A stretch of 64,000 bases of DNA from Gammaproteobacteria bacterium HGW-Gammaproteobacteria-15 (GTDB lineage: Bacteria; Pseudomonadota; Gammaproteobacteria; Enterobacterales; Alteromonadaceae): positions 749,237 to 813,236 of the forward strand of contig PGZF01000001.1 of the NCBI GenBank assembly GCA_002840125.1. The letters are read 5' to 3'. Below, one piece after another: positions 55,571 to 64,000 of the stretch. The stretch's first letter is position 1, and the number at the start of each line of letters is the position of its first letter. The position numbers were made by a program, and so were the translations under genes. A model generated the notes under the pieces. The model worked only from the letters and a program-made list of their open reading frames with translations. It had not been told where the DNA came from and did not search any database.

Positions 55571-57049
55571 ATGCAGGATGTATCCACCGGCAGTGCACTG
55601 TCGCACCACTCACTTGATAATGAACCAGCCAGCAAACTGGTTACCACTATTGATTTTTCAGCACTTAATACCGCATTTAACAATATCCTGCAGTTAATGG
55701 GCTTTCCTGTGGCATTGCTAGATAAAGATGGCAAAGTGCTGGCGTCATCCGACGGGCCAGATGCCCGCTTTGGTTTACCGCAAACAGCCGAGCACTGCCA
55801 GCAAAGTTACGCTACGCCAATAATGCTGGACGGCGAACATATAGCCAGTTTGCTTATCGGCAAACGACGGCAAAACACTGCAACTGCGGACGAAATCCAG
55901 CCCCATAACATAACGCAACTGCTGGCCCCCCTGACGCTACAAATTACAAAGCTCAGCCTGATAAATGCCCGCTATCAGCAGCACCTGCAACAAACAACAA
56001 AAAAGGTAGCTCAGCATACGCAGGAACTACTACTACAAAATCAAATTTTAAGCCAGATTAGCGAAGGTACCGAACTAAAAAGCATACTTCACACTCTGGT
56101 GACTCAGGTAGAGCTGCTGCACCCTGAAATGCTGTGCTCAATTCTGTTGCTGGACGAAGATGGTAAAGCTCTGCATCATGGCGCAGCGCCATCGTTACCG
56201 GATAAATACAATAAGACATTAGACGGCATCACTATTGGCATGGGCGTAGGCTCTTGCGGCACAGCAGCGTTTACCGGTGAAACCGTTATCGTAACAGACA
56301 TCAACACCCATCCATACTGGCAACCTTATCAGGCGCTGGCACAGTTGGCCGATGTGAAAGCTTGCTGGTCACAGCCGGTTAAAAATGCTCAGGGTAAGGT
56401 GCTGGGTACCTTTGCTATCTACCATCATCAACCGGCAACCCCTTCAGCTGAGCAACTTAACATTATTAAAGCCTATAGCAATCTGGCTGAGTTGGCCATT
56501 AGCCGTAGCCTTAGTGCCGCACAGATCCGGCGATTAGCGTTTTACGACAATCTCACCGGCCTGGCCAACCGCCGTTTATTGGAAGAACACTTACTGCAAG
56601 CGATAGCATCCAGCCAACGCGGCCAGAAATACAGCGGTTTAATGTTTATCGATCTGGATAACTTTAAACCGGTAAATGATATATACGGCCATAAAAAAGG
56701 CGACAACTTACTGGCAGACGTAGCCAGGCGTCTGCTTAGCACTGTGCGCCAGACCGATACCGTAGCCCGCTTTGGTGGCGATGAGTTTATTGTATTACTG
56801 CGCGATATTGATACGGATGCCGAGCGCAGCAAACACTATATGCAACAAATTGCCACCAAAATCACCCAGGTACTTTCCCGCCCCTATCCGTTGTCTGAAA
56901 ACAATATGCATCAATGCGCCTGCAGTATCGGCCTGGTATTGTTTCAGGGTAACAGCAACAGTGATGAACTGCTGCGTCAGGCCGACACAGCTATGTATCA
57001 AGCCAAGCGGCAGGGCCGGAATCAGCCTTGTTGGTTTTCCGATAAATAA
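55571..57049 (+). CDS. GAF-domain diguanylate cyclase (GGDEF)
   Basis: The product has 492 residues, is soluble and has no signal peptide. The N-terminal part (about 25-130) looks like a PocR/PAS-type sensor (LLDKDGKVLASSDGPDARFGLPQTAEHC). A helix follows, then a GAF domain (about 165-315: GVGSCGTAAFTGETVIVTDINTHPYW) and a C-terminal GGDEF domain (about 330-490). The active site G402-G-D-E-F406 is intact, and RQTD at 393-396 is a proper inhibitory I-site, so active, feedback-limited cyclic-di-GMP synthesis is expected. The ligand is unknown. It is monocistronic. Confidence 0.92.
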   Translation: MQDVSTGSALSHHSLDNEPASKLVTTIDFSALNTAFNNILQLMGFPVALLDKDGKVLASSDGPDARFGLPQTAEHCQQSYATPIMLDGEHIASLLIGKRRQNTATADEIQPHNITQLLAPLTLQITKLSLINARYQQHLQQTTKKVAQHTQELLLQNQILSQISEGTELKSILHTLVTQVELLHPEMLCSILLLDEDGKALHHGAAPSLPDKYNKTLDGITIGMGVGSCGTAAFTGETVIVTDINTHPYWQPYQALAQLADVKACWSQPVKNAQGKVLGTFAIYHHQPATPSAEQLNIIKAYSNLAELAISRSLSAAQIRRLAFYDNLTGLANRRLLEEHLLQAIASSQRGQKYSGLMFIDLDNFKPVNDIYGHKKGDNLLADVARRLLSTVRQTDTVARFGGDEFIVLLRDIDTDAERSKHYMQQIATKITQVLSRPYPLSENNMHQCACSIGLVLFQGNSNSDELLRQADTAMYQAKRQGRNQPCWFSDK

Positions 57050-57202
57050 GCCACCTCTATCACCCAACGCTTGAACAGCGATAACTGTCGCATAGCCGCA
57101 TTAGCCGCTTCAGCTTAGTATTGACAAGGCCAGCGCTGGCATCGACTATAGCTGCCGTCTTACGTGTAATATTCCTGTCAAAATTAAAATAAAAGAGTAC
57201 TT

Positions 57203-59356
57203 ATGAAAAAATCCATTCTGATGCTGGCGCTTGCCAGCAGTTTCGCCATGGCTGATGAAGGCATGTGGATGCCACAACAACTGCCGCAAATTGCCACTGA
57301 GTTAAAAGCTGCTGGTCTTCAACTGGACCCGGCCAACTTAAGCAAATTAACCGAATTTCCGGCTGCGGCTATTGTCAGTTTGGGCGGCTGCTCAGCCTCT
57401 TTCGTGTCACCCAATGGTTTGGTTGCTACTAATCATCACTGTGCTTATGGCAGCATCGCGCATAACTCAACACCGGAAAACGACTTACTGGCCAACGGCT
57501 TTTTAGCCCAGCAGCCAGGCGATGAAGTTGCCGCCGCACCGGGTAGCCGTATTTTTGTTACTAAAGCCGTAGATAACGTTACCGATCAGGTTATTGATGC
57601 CAAAACCGCCAAATTAAGTGGTAAAAAGCGCGTAGATGCCATTGAAGCTAACCAAAAAGCCATTATCGCCGAATGCGAAAAAGACGAAGGCCACCGCTGC
57701 ACGGTAGCGGCCTATTACGGCAGCTTAGAGTTTTATCTGATTAAACAGCTGGAAATTAAAGATGTGCGTTTAGTACATGCCCCGGCTGAAGGTGTCGGAA
57801 AATTTGGCGGTGACACCGACAACTGGATGTGGCCGCGCCACACCGGCGACTACAGTTTCTACCGCGCTTATGTCAGCCCGGAGGGTAAATCGGCAGATTA
57901 CAGCGTAGATAACGTGCCTTATAAGCCAGATTACCATTTAACGCTGGCCAAAGACGGCTTAAAAGAAGGTGATTTTGTGATGGCGCTGGGTTACCCGGGC
58001 CGCACTAACCGTCATCGTTTACCCAGCGAAGTCAGCGATACCTTTGAATGGGCTTACCCCAATACCGTTGCCCAGTTTAAAGACACGCTGGATATTATTG
58101 CCCGCGAAACTGCCAGCAATAAAGATGCAGAATTAAAGTATGCCAGCCGTGTTGCCGGCTTAAATAACTATATGAAAAACCGCCAGGGCATGCTGGACAG
58201 CTTTGCCCAAAGCGACTTTTTACAGCGTAAAACGCAAGAGCATAAAGCCCTGACAGCCTGGGTTAACAGCAACAGTGAAAATAAAAAAGCCTACGCTAAA
58301 GACTTAACCGCAATAGAAAAACTGTTAAAAGAAAATCAAACCAAAGAGCGGGCCAATTACCTGTTGAACAACGCTACCCCGCGGTTGCTGGCAGCATCAC
58401 GCACACTGTATCGTTTGGCACAGGAAAGCACCAAACCGGATATCCAACGTAAAGCTGGCTTTCAGCAGCGCGATATTCCGCGTTATAAAGCCTTTGTTGC
58501 CGGCATGGAGCGCAACCTGGACGTTGGCGTAGAAAAAGCGCTGGACCTGCACAACCTGAGCAAATACGCCGCCTTGCCAAAAAAACAGCGTAACGCAGAT
58601 TTTGACAAAGCGATGGGCATTAAAGAGGGTATGAGCAACGAGCAACTGAAAAACCTGATTGACAGCTGGTACGCCAACAGCGATTTAACTGATCCGGCTA
58701 AACGTACTGCCCTGCTGGACAGCACACCAGAGCAATTTGCCCAAAGCAGCGATGCTTTTGTCAAAGCTGCAGTAGCACTGTATAAAACCGATTTAAAACG
58801 TGAAGCCGAAGAAGAAGAACTGGCCGGTAAAATTCAGCAGGCCTATGCCAGCTATATGCGTGCCAAAATCGCCTTTATGCAGTCTAAAGGCCAGGCCGTG
58901 TACCCCGACGCTAACAGCACGCTGCGGGTAACTTACGGTAATGTAAAAGGCCGCGCACACGGCAATGAAGATGGCAACGCCTGGGCGCCCTTTACCACGC
59001 TGCGCGGTATTACGGCCAAAGCAACCGGTGAAGGTGAATTTAACGCACCACAAAAACAGCTGGATGCGATAAAAGCCAAGCAATATGGCCCGTACAAGGT
59101 AGAAAGCTTAAACTCTGTACCGGTAAACTATCTGGCTACGCTGGATATTACCGGCGGCAATTCAGGCTCTGCAGTACTAAACAGCAAAGCCGAACTGGTA
59201 GGTTTAGCCTTTGACGGCACGCTGGATTCAATCATTTCAGATTGGGATTACAACCCGGACAACACCCGTTCTATTCAGGTAGATCACCGTTTTATGCTGT
59301 GGCAAATGCAGCTGGACGGCGCAGATAACCTGTTAAAAGAAATGGGTGTTAAGTAA
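57203..59356 (+). CDS. S46 family dipeptidyl-peptidase (DPP7-like)
   Basis: The product has 717 residues. Signal peptide residues 1-17 end at AMADEG. The chymotrypsin-like triad is present: His in ATNHHCAYGSIAHNS (77-80), Asp in GGDTDNWMWPRHTGDY, and Ser in TGGNSGSAVLNSKAEL. After the serine the sequence GLAFDGTLDSI has Gly where acidic-specific DPP11 has Arg, so hydrophobic P1 preference (DPP7-like) is likely. It would cut dipeptides from N-termini in the periplasm and complement the proteolytic island upstream, though no operator palindrome precedes it. Confidence 0.93.
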   Translation: MKKSILMLALASSFAMADEGMWMPQQLPQIATELKAAGLQLDPANLSKLTEFPAAAIVSLGGCSASFVSPNGLVATNHHCAYGSIAHNSTPENDLLANGFLAQQPGDEVAAAPGSRIFVTKAVDNVTDQVIDAKTAKLSGKKRVDAIEANQKAIIAECEKDEGHRCTVAAYYGSLEFYLIKQLEIKDVRLVHAPAEGVGKFGGDTDNWMWPRHTGDYSFYRAYVSPEGKSADYSVDNVPYKPDYHLTLAKDGLKEGDFVMALGYPGRTNRHRLPSEVSDTFEWAYPNTVAQFKDTLDIIARETASNKDAELKYASRVAGLNNYMKNRQGMLDSFAQSDFLQRKTQEHKALTAWVNSNSENKKAYAKDLTAIEKLLKENQTKERANYLLNNATPRLLAASRTLYRLAQESTKPDIQRKAGFQQRDIPRYKAFVAGMERNLDVGVEKALDLHNLSKYAALPKKQRNADFDKAMGIKEGMSNEQLKNLIDSWYANSDLTDPAKRTALLDSTPEQFAQSSDAFVKAAVALYKTDLKREAEEEELAGKIQQAYASYMRAKIAFMQSKGQAVYPDANSTLRVTYGNVKGRAHGNEDGNAWAPFTTLRGITAKATGEGEFNAPQKQLDAIKAKQYGPYKVESLNSVPVNYLATLDITGGNSGSAVLNSKAELVGLAFDGTLDSIISDWDYNPDNTRSIQVDHRFMLWQMQLDGADNLLKEMGVK

Positions 59357-59366
59357 CTATCCGTAG

Positions 59367-59390
59367 AAAAGGGCCGCAAGGCCCTTTTTT
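59367..59390 (+). terminator. Terminator of the S46 peptidase gene
   Basis: AAAGGGCC/GGCCCTTT with a tetraloop-like GCAA and a run of six T, 11 nt after the stop codon. A strong intrinsic terminator. The structured repeat follows 18 nt later. Confidence 0.92.
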
Positions 59391-59407
59391 ATTCACAGCT
59401 CCGGGTC

Positions 59408-59504
59408 GAACCGGCTTGTTCACGCTGACACGCCGTAAATACCTCCCTGTAGGCTCGATTCGGCCGTCCTGGCCTGCAACGGTCAGCTTAGAACAAGTCG
59501 ATTC
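59408..59504. repeat. 97-bp structured intergenic repeat, copy B
   Basis: It has the same length as copy A at 23598 and aligns without gaps, with 18 differences. The outer arms are GAACCGGCTTGTTC and GAACAAGTCGATTC, and the inner arms GCTGAC and GTCAGC. The central part is GGCCGTCCTGGCC, against AGGCATCCATGCC in copy A. Several differences occur in pairs that keep the stem. It again lies between convergent genes (S46 peptidase and CBS protein). Since a strong terminator already stands at 59367, its role is not simply to end this transcript. Confidence 0.85.
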
Positions 59505-59530
59505 TCGCTACAGTTTAGTCGACACTTTAA

Positions 59531-59959
59531 CTACGTATTATTAAGTAGATCAGCCGCTAACCGAACAAAATCTGAAGAAGTCAGAATACCTTTCAGTTTA
59601 TTGTTTTCATCCACCACCGGCATACAACCATGGCGGTTTTTAACAAAAAAGCCCGCCACTTCTTTTAACGATTGATCCGGCGTTACTGCAGCAAAATCGG
59701 TGGCCATCATGTCGGCTACCAGTTGTTGCTTTTCTTTACGCTCCAGCGCGGTAGCACCGAACTGTGCCATTAAGCCCATTACTTTGGCGATCATAATTTT
59801 TTGCGTCAGCATACCAACCAGAATGCCATCGGCATCTATTACCGGAATATGGCGGATATTTTTGCCGCGCATTAAATCATGCGCATCTTTTAAACTGGCC
59901 TCCCGGGTTACACACAAAGGATCAGCCGTCATTAACTGGGCAACAGTGGTAATGGTCAT
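59531..59959 (-). CDS. CBS-domain pair protein
   Basis: The product has 142 residues from the ATG at 59959, preceded by AGGAG at 7 nt; a start at 60040 would add 27 unrelated residues. Two CBS motifs are seen: VAQLMTADPLCVTREASLKDAHDLMRGKNIRHIPVID with VGMLTQKIM, and MMATDFAAVTPDQSLKEVAGFFVKNRHGCMPVVDE with KGILTSSDFVRL. Such proteins bind adenine nucleotides and regulate partners. The partner is unknown here. It is monocistronic. Confidence 0.88.
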   Translation of the reverse strand: MTITTVAQLMTADPLCVTREASLKDAHDLMRGKNIRHIPVIDADGILVGMLTQKIMIAKVMGLMAQFGATALERKEKQQLVADMMATDFAAVTPDQSLKEVAGFFVKNRHGCMPVVDENNKLKGILTSSDFVRLAADLLNNT

Positions 59960-60173
59960 AAACACGCTCCTATAGCAGTACTTCAGTATCAGACAACAGA
60001 TATAGCGAAAAACTGCACCACTTGCACAGGGCTGGATCAAGTTTTTCGCCGTACGTTAAATAATTGACTGTGGTTTAGCTAAAACTGAAAAAGATAAATC
60101 TGATCTTTATGCCGCAAGCCTGCGTTTGTAATGGCGACTGTTATGTCTAACTTTGTGCAAAAAAGGAAATGCT

Positions 60174-60662
60174 ATGAAACTGTCACACCTTATTACCGGT
60201 TCATTATTACTGGGCTCGTTGCTGATCACAGCACAGGCGCACAACCATAAAATGAAAGCAGATATTGTTGATACCGCAGTAGCAGCTGGCAATTTTTCAA
60301 CGCTGGTAACCGCAGTACAGGCTGCTGAGCTGGTAGACACATTAAAAAGTAAAGGCCCGTTCACGGTATTTGCGCCAAATGACGCTGCCTTTGCCAAAAT
60401 CCCTGCCGCCGATTTAAACGCGCTGGTAGCAGATAAAGCCGCACTAACTAAAGTGCTTACTTATCATGTTGTTGCCGGCAAGGTCATGGCTGCAGATGTA
60501 GTTAAGCTAACCTCAGCTAAAACAGTACAGGGGCAAGACCTGGCCATTGAAGTAAAAGACGGCAAAGTATACGTAAACGGTGCCCAGGTAATTGCAACGG
60601 ATATTGAAACCAGCAATGGCGTGATCCACGTGCTTGACACTGTTGTAATGCCAAAAATGTAA
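60174..60662 (+). CDS. Secreted fasciclin (FAS1) domain protein
   Basis: The product has 162 residues from the ATG at 60174, with AAGGA upstream; the reading from 60153 adds seven residues. The signal peptide ends near AQAHN. One FAS1 domain fills the rest: H1 box [24 protein letters not shown] motif [15 protein letters not shown], and H2 box [14 protein letters not shown]. Single-FAS1 periplasmic or surface proteins are linked to adhesion and stress, but the role is not defined. It is monocistronic and convergent with the exporter gene. Confidence 0.92.
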   Translation: MKLSHLITGSLLLGSLLITAQAHNHKMKADIVDTAVAAGNFSTLVTAVQAAELVDTLKSKGPFTVFAPNDAAFAKIPAADLNALVADKAALTKVLTYHVVAGKVMAADVVKLTSAKTVQGQDLAIEVKDGKVYVNGAQVIATDIETSNGVIHVLDTVVMPKM

Positions 60663-60668
60663 TCAGCG

Positions 60669-61550
60669 TTAATCCTCTTGGGCGGTTCTCGCCCCGGAGG
60701 ATGTCAGCGAACTACCCAGCGATGCCACTATAACCAGGCCAATTGCCAGCCACTGCCATAGCGTAAGTAACTCCGCCAGAATCATAAACCCGGCCAGCGC
60801 CGCTATGGCCGGTTCCATGCTCATAAAAACACTAAAGTTTTGTGAGGTCATATTGCGCAGTGCTACCATCTCCAGCGTGTAAGGCAAGGCGCTGGATAAA
60901 ATCCCCACCAGCAGCCCCAGTGGCAGCACTTGCCAGCTTAGCAGTGCCATGCCCTGGCTAACAGCCCCTATCGGCACCAAAAAAGCAGCCGCCACTGTCA
61001 TGCCAAGCGCCACCGTAATACCACCGGAGGCCTGAGCATTGGTTTTTTTACCAAACAAAATATAACCGGCCCAGCACGCGCCTGCACCAAGTGCCAGTAC
61101 TACGCCAACCGGGTCCAGCGCATCGGTACCTCGCATATCAGGTAGCAGCAATAAAATACCGGCGATAGCACAGGCTACCCAGATTAAATCGCGCTTACGC
61201 CGTGATAAAAACAGTGCTACGGCCAAAGGCCCGGTAAATTCCAGCGCTACGCCAATACCCAGCGGAATACGGGCAATAGCTAAATAAAACAAAATATTCA
61301 TACCGCCCAGACACAAGCCATAGGTCACTATTGCGTTCCAGTCACGCCGGTTAGCTGGCAGGCTGCGCCACGGCCGGAACACCAGCCACAGCACCAACGC
61401 AGAAAACCCCAACCGCAGCGCGGTGGTACCCTCAGGGCCAATCAGTGGAAACAATTGCTTGGCGATAGAAGCACCAGACTGAATAGTCAGCATTGCCAGC
61501 AACACACTGACCACCGCCACAACCAGGTTACGATTGAGCACAATTGACAT
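60669..61550 (-). CDS. EamA-family exporter, RhtA-like
   Basis: The product has 293 residues from the ATG at 61550; nine more codons are open upstream. Ten hydrophobic segments form two EamA repeats. The sequence TIQSGASIAKQLFPLIGPEGTTALRLGFSALVL and LAIARIPLGIGVALEFTGPLAVAL match RhtA, the threonine/homoserine exporter of E. coli. Amino-acid efflux is therefore likely, with the substrate unproven. The gene ends 6 nt from the fasciclin stop on the other strand. Confidence 0.88.
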   Translation of the reverse strand: MSIVLNRNLVVAVVSVLLAMLTIQSGASIAKQLFPLIGPEGTTALRLGFSALVLWLVFRPWRSLPANRRDWNAIVTYGLCLGGMNILFYLAIARIPLGIGVALEFTGPLAVALFLSRRKRDLIWVACAIAGILLLLPDMRGTDALDPVGVVLALGAGACWAGYILFGKKTNAQASGGITVALGMTVAAAFLVPIGAVSQGMALLSWQVLPLGLLVGILSSALPYTLEMVALRNMTSQNFSVFMSMEPAIAALAGFMILAELLTLWQWLAIGLVIVASLGSSLTSSGARTAQED

Positions 61551-61591
61551 AAGGTTAAAACCCGACAAAACACGCAAAAGATAAGAACCTT

Positions 61592-61621
61592 ATTGTAACC
61601 CGCCGCCAGCGTTAAAGGTAA
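61592..61621 (-). promoter_or_regulatory. Possible promoter of the RhtA-like gene
   Basis: On the minus strand TTACCT and TACAAT are 18 nt apart, about 40 nt before the ATG at 61550. The -10 hexamer differs from TATAAT at one base. Match by eye only. Confidence 0.35.
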
Positions 61622-61863
61622 CTGAGGGCGCACTGAATTACGCCGCGGTTGCGTTATTTCAGGGCAAACAGCAGGCCGCCAGGTATCGCCCAAACCTGGA
61701 TTACACCAAGACGTAAAGAAAATATCATTTTACAGCAATCATTTAGGCCCATATTGCTCTGTAACTGGCACAGGCCAACGCACTGGCACATTAGCTGCTT
61801 TGCTTAACCTAACGGTATTTGTGCTCATTCCCGTTTTGTGCTTTCAGATCCAGGAGCATTATT
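61622..61863. other. Divergent intergenic region without a gene
   Basis: With both starts trimmed, the gap from 61551 to 61863 is 313 bases. Beyond the promoter candidate at 61592, I see no convincing reading frame, hairpin or repeat. The last 20 bases contain the AGGAG ribosome-binding site of the DUF3422 gene. The promoter of that gene presumably lies here but is not obvious. Confidence 0.6.
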
Positions 61864-63147
61864 ATGACCGGACTACATAACCGCAGCCATCCACTGCGCG
61901 ATGTACTGGATAAAGAACTGCAACAGCGTACCTTCCCTGCGTTAACGGCGTCAAGCCGGCTGTGCCAGTTTATGCTAACGGTATCACCGGCCTCGCGCAG
62001 CAGCGAGCTGAGCTTTATGCAACAACTGGCCAGCCAGCAAGGCAGCCATTTTAGTGAAACCGATCATGACATTAACCTGCCATTGTTTGGCGGCAGCCTG
62101 CGGTTTGAAAAACATGGCGAGTTTTCCAGCTATATCTTTATTCAGAGTGGCAGTGAAAAGCAGCTATTTGATGATCCGCTGGATTTTCTGCCAGCGAAGA
62201 ACTGGCTGGATAATATTCCGGGCCAGATTTTCCGTGTAGTTCAGCTAAGCGTTGTCACGCCGGCACAGCTAAAAAGCTCTGCCGATCCCAACCAGTTATT
62301 TAACCCGGATAACTGCATCAGCAGTATGCTGGCCGGGCAAAAAGCCCGCATCTGGACCGACTTTCAAAAACATGCCGAAGGTGCCGGCCGTATGTTATTG
62401 CTGGATCAAGGCTTGAGCCCGGCAGCGCGGGGCCGTTTGGTGCAACAGCTGTTTGATCTTGGCAATTACCGCAAATTATCACTACTGGGCTGGCCGCAAT
62501 CGCGCCAGGCGCTGAGCAAACTGAATATGCTGGAACAACGCTTGTCGGATATTACCCAGCGCATAGAGCTGCGCCTGAGTAACGATGAGCATCTGCTCAA
62601 TGAAATTACCACGATGGCGGCCCAGACTGAGCACCTTATCGCTGAAACCAGCTCGCGGCTGCAAGCTACTGCCGCTTATTACCAACTAACACTGGACCGG
62701 ATCAGAAGCCTGAACGAAACGCCAATAGAGGGCCTGTTGTCATTGCAGGATTTTACCGAGCGGCGCTTAACACCGGCATTTCGTACCAGTGAATCGGTGG
62801 TATACCGCCAGCATGCTTTATCTGGCCGTTTAGGCCGCTCTACTGAGTTACTGCGCACCCGGATTAATTTAAAACTGGAGCAACAAAACCAGCAATTGCT
62901 GGCGTCAATGGATAAGCGGGCTAAGCTGCAGCTGAATATGCAGCAAATGGTCGAAGGGTTATCGCTGGTGGCAATCAGTTATTACGCCGTGCAACTTAGT
63001 GACAAAGCCATTGATGCACTGGGTTACTGGCTGCCACAACTGGACACCAGACAGTGGCAAAGTATCAGTGTACCGGTAGTGGTGGTGATTGTGGCTGCAG
63101 TACTGCTATGGATTAACCGCCAGTTGCACCGGGATAAAAGCCGCTGA
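61864..63147 (+). CDS. DUF3422 membrane-associated protein
   Basis: The product has 427 residues from the ATG at 61864, which has AGGAG at 7 nt; the reading from 61819 lacks a ribosome-binding site. The start HNRSHPLRDVLDKELQQRTFPAL and the region GAGRMLLLDQGLSPAARGRLVQQLFDLGNYRKLSLLG match DUF3422. The middle is helical (about 220-370). The end carries two hydrophobic segments (MVEGLSLVAISYYAVQL; VPVVVVIVAAVLLWI), so it is probably an inner-membrane protein facing the cytoplasm. Function is unknown. Confidence 0.85.
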   Translation: MTGLHNRSHPLRDVLDKELQQRTFPALTASSRLCQFMLTVSPASRSSELSFMQQLASQQGSHFSETDHDINLPLFGGSLRFEKHGEFSSYIFIQSGSEKQLFDDPLDFLPAKNWLDNIPGQIFRVVQLSVVTPAQLKSSADPNQLFNPDNCISSMLAGQKARIWTDFQKHAEGAGRMLLLDQGLSPAARGRLVQQLFDLGNYRKLSLLGWPQSRQALSKLNMLEQRLSDITQRIELRLSNDEHLLNEITTMAAQTEHLIAETSSRLQATAAYYQLTLDRIRSLNETPIEGLLSLQDFTERRLTPAFRTSESVVYRQHALSGRLGRSTELLRTRINLKLEQQNQQLLASMDKRAKLQLNMQQMVEGLSLVAISYYAVQLSDKAIDALGYWLPQLDTRQWQSISVPVVVVIVAAVLLWINRQLHRDKSR

Positions 63148-63219
63148 AGCTTTTATCAACCGGTATGGCTTGAGCTTTGCGCGCCTTAGTGCTTTACTTT
63201 CAGTCCGCTGAATTTATGC

Positions 63220-63927
63220 ATGGATGTTGCTTTGTCATCTGCCGGTAGTGTCATTGCTGTGTTTGCGTTAAGCTGTAGCCTGATGCTGGCGGCTGAGCCG
63301 CACACCGCTGAAAAAAAGCAACTTAAGCTTTCGCCCGACAGTACCAATACTGCTTTGGTGCAGGCTCAGCCAAAAGCCTCCCCGACTATTGCGGTATATA
63401 AATCGGTTAAAAGCGATGGCACTGCGATGTTTTCCGATCGCCAGCCGCTAAACCGGCCGTTTCAGCTGGTGCGGTATGACTGCTTTGCCTGCGATCCGGG
63501 TTCTAAAGTTAACTGGCATACTGTGCCACTGTACCTCCTGCCTTTTAATCAGTTTATTGCCAAAGCAGCAGATGAACACCAACTGGACCCGGCGCTTATT
63601 CGCGCGGTTATTCATGCCGAATCCTCTTTTCGCCCATCAGCTATATCGCGTAAAGGTGCGGTAGGCTTAATGCAACTGATGCCCGACACCGCCAGGCAGC
63701 TTGGCATCAGTGATGCCAGTGCACCAGAGCAAAATATTGCTGCCGGCAGCCGTTATCTGGCCCAGTTGTTAAAACAACATAATGGTGAGTTACCGCTGGC
63801 TTTGGCGGCTTACAATGCCGGTAGCAGTAATGTGCGCCGTTATAACGGCATTCCGCCCTTTGCCGAAACCCAGGCCTATGTTGAACGGGTGGCTATTTTG
63901 CATAAGCGCTATCAGCGCGCTGGTTAA
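63220..63927 (+). CDS. Periplasmic SLT-domain lytic transglycosylase
   Basis: The product has 235 residues. An N-terminal signal (VIAVFALSCSLMLAAEP) is followed by a short region resembling DUF4124 (about 57-85: AVYKSVKSDGTAMFSD) and an SLT/goose-lysozyme-like domain (about 108-230). The catalytic glutamate is E134 in VIHAESSFRPSAIS. GAVGLMQLMPDTARQLG, NIAAGSRYLAQLL and LALAAYNAGSSNVRRYNGIPPFAETQAYV complete the family motifs. It cuts peptidoglycan glycan strands. It is second after DUF3422 but probably has its own promoter. Confidence 0.93.
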   Translation: MDVALSSAGSVIAVFALSCSLMLAAEPHTAEKKQLKLSPDSTNTALVQAQPKASPTIAVYKSVKSDGTAMFSDRQPLNRPFQLVRYDCFACDPGSKVNWHTVPLYLLPFNQFIAKAADEHQLDPALIRAVIHAESSFRPSAISRKGAVGLMQLMPDTARQLGISDASAPEQNIAAGSRYLAQLLKQHNGELPLALAAYNAGSSNVRRYNGIPPFAETQAYVERVAILHKRYQRAG

Positions 63928-63930
63928 CCG

Positions 63931-64000
63931 CTAACTGGCCGGCTTGTGCAACGCGGCGCGCAGTATGTCTTTCCATGATACCAGGCCAAGCAAGTGCTTA
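63931..64000 (-). CDS. 3' end of a CBS-domain gene (cut by the window edge)
   Basis: On the minus strand an open frame runs from the window edge to a TAG at 63931-63933. It encodes KHLLGLVSWKDILRAALHK followed by PAS and stop. The pattern GLVSWKDILRA is the typical last strand and helix of a CBS domain. Only about 22 residues are visible, so the rest of the protein is unknown. It converges on the transglycosylase gene with a 3-nt gap. Confidence 0.65.
   Translation of the reverse strand, partial: KHLLGLVSWKDILRAALHKPAS

Overview
The window is a gap-free stretch of a gammaproteobacterial chromosome of moderate GC. Three conserved blocks (zipA-ligA, ycgL-mltB-ycgM-ycgN/minCDE and hisGDCBHAFI) and the closest-looking protein families point to the Alteromonadales/Chromatiaceae neighbourhood, for example Rheinheimera or Arsukibacterium. 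That placement is an inference from gene content, not a measured phylogeny. Genes are dense and intact. No phage, insertion sequence, CRISPR array or rRNA was seen.

Layout. 1-362: tRNA-Val(TAC) followed by two decayed partial copies of it. 363-9993: a response regulator with a tetratricopeptide-like tail, two small membrane proteins, ligA, zipA, smc and a small MscS-type channel. 10018-14465: ycgN, ycgM, mltB and ycgL facing minCDE. 14540-22002: an S9 peptidase, a DUF4397 lipoprotein, rnd, fadD and an exported methyltransferase-like protein. 22277-28848: an alkaline phosphatase, a reduced SDR/DUF2878/chalcone-isomerase-like set, tsaB-yoaA and two unknown small genes. 28956-47769: a collagen and hydroxyproline utilisation island. 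47942-55409: the histidine operon with its leader peptide and attenuator. 55571-64000: a diguanylate cyclase, an S46 dipeptidyl-peptidase, a CBS protein, a fasciclin protein, an RhtA-like exporter, a DUF3422 protein, a lytic transglycosylase, and the 3' end of another CBS-domain gene.

The most interesting region is 28956-47769. It encodes what looks like a complete route from collagen to 2-oxoglutarate: a secreted M9 collagenase; a TonB-dependent receptor; an exported S9 (DPP-IV-like) peptidase; a proton-coupled oligopeptide transporter; two M24 proline peptidases; and all four enzymes of bacterial trans-4-hydroxy-L-proline breakdown (2-epimerase, D-hydroxyproline dehydrogenase, pyrroline-4-hydroxy-2-carboxylate deaminase, 2-oxoglutarate semialdehyde dehydrogenase). 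A FadR-type GntR regulator lies inside it. The palindrome ATTGTATACAAT occurs perfectly three times and nearly perfectly once in the island's promoter regions, with a weaker site before the TonB receptor. This suggests one regulator controls the whole set.

Two kinds of non-coding repeat also stand out. A 97-bp element occurs twice, at 23598 and 59408. Both copies lie between convergent genes, and paired substitutions keep the hairpin arms complementary. A separate three-hairpin element sits inside the histidine operon, between hisF and hisI.
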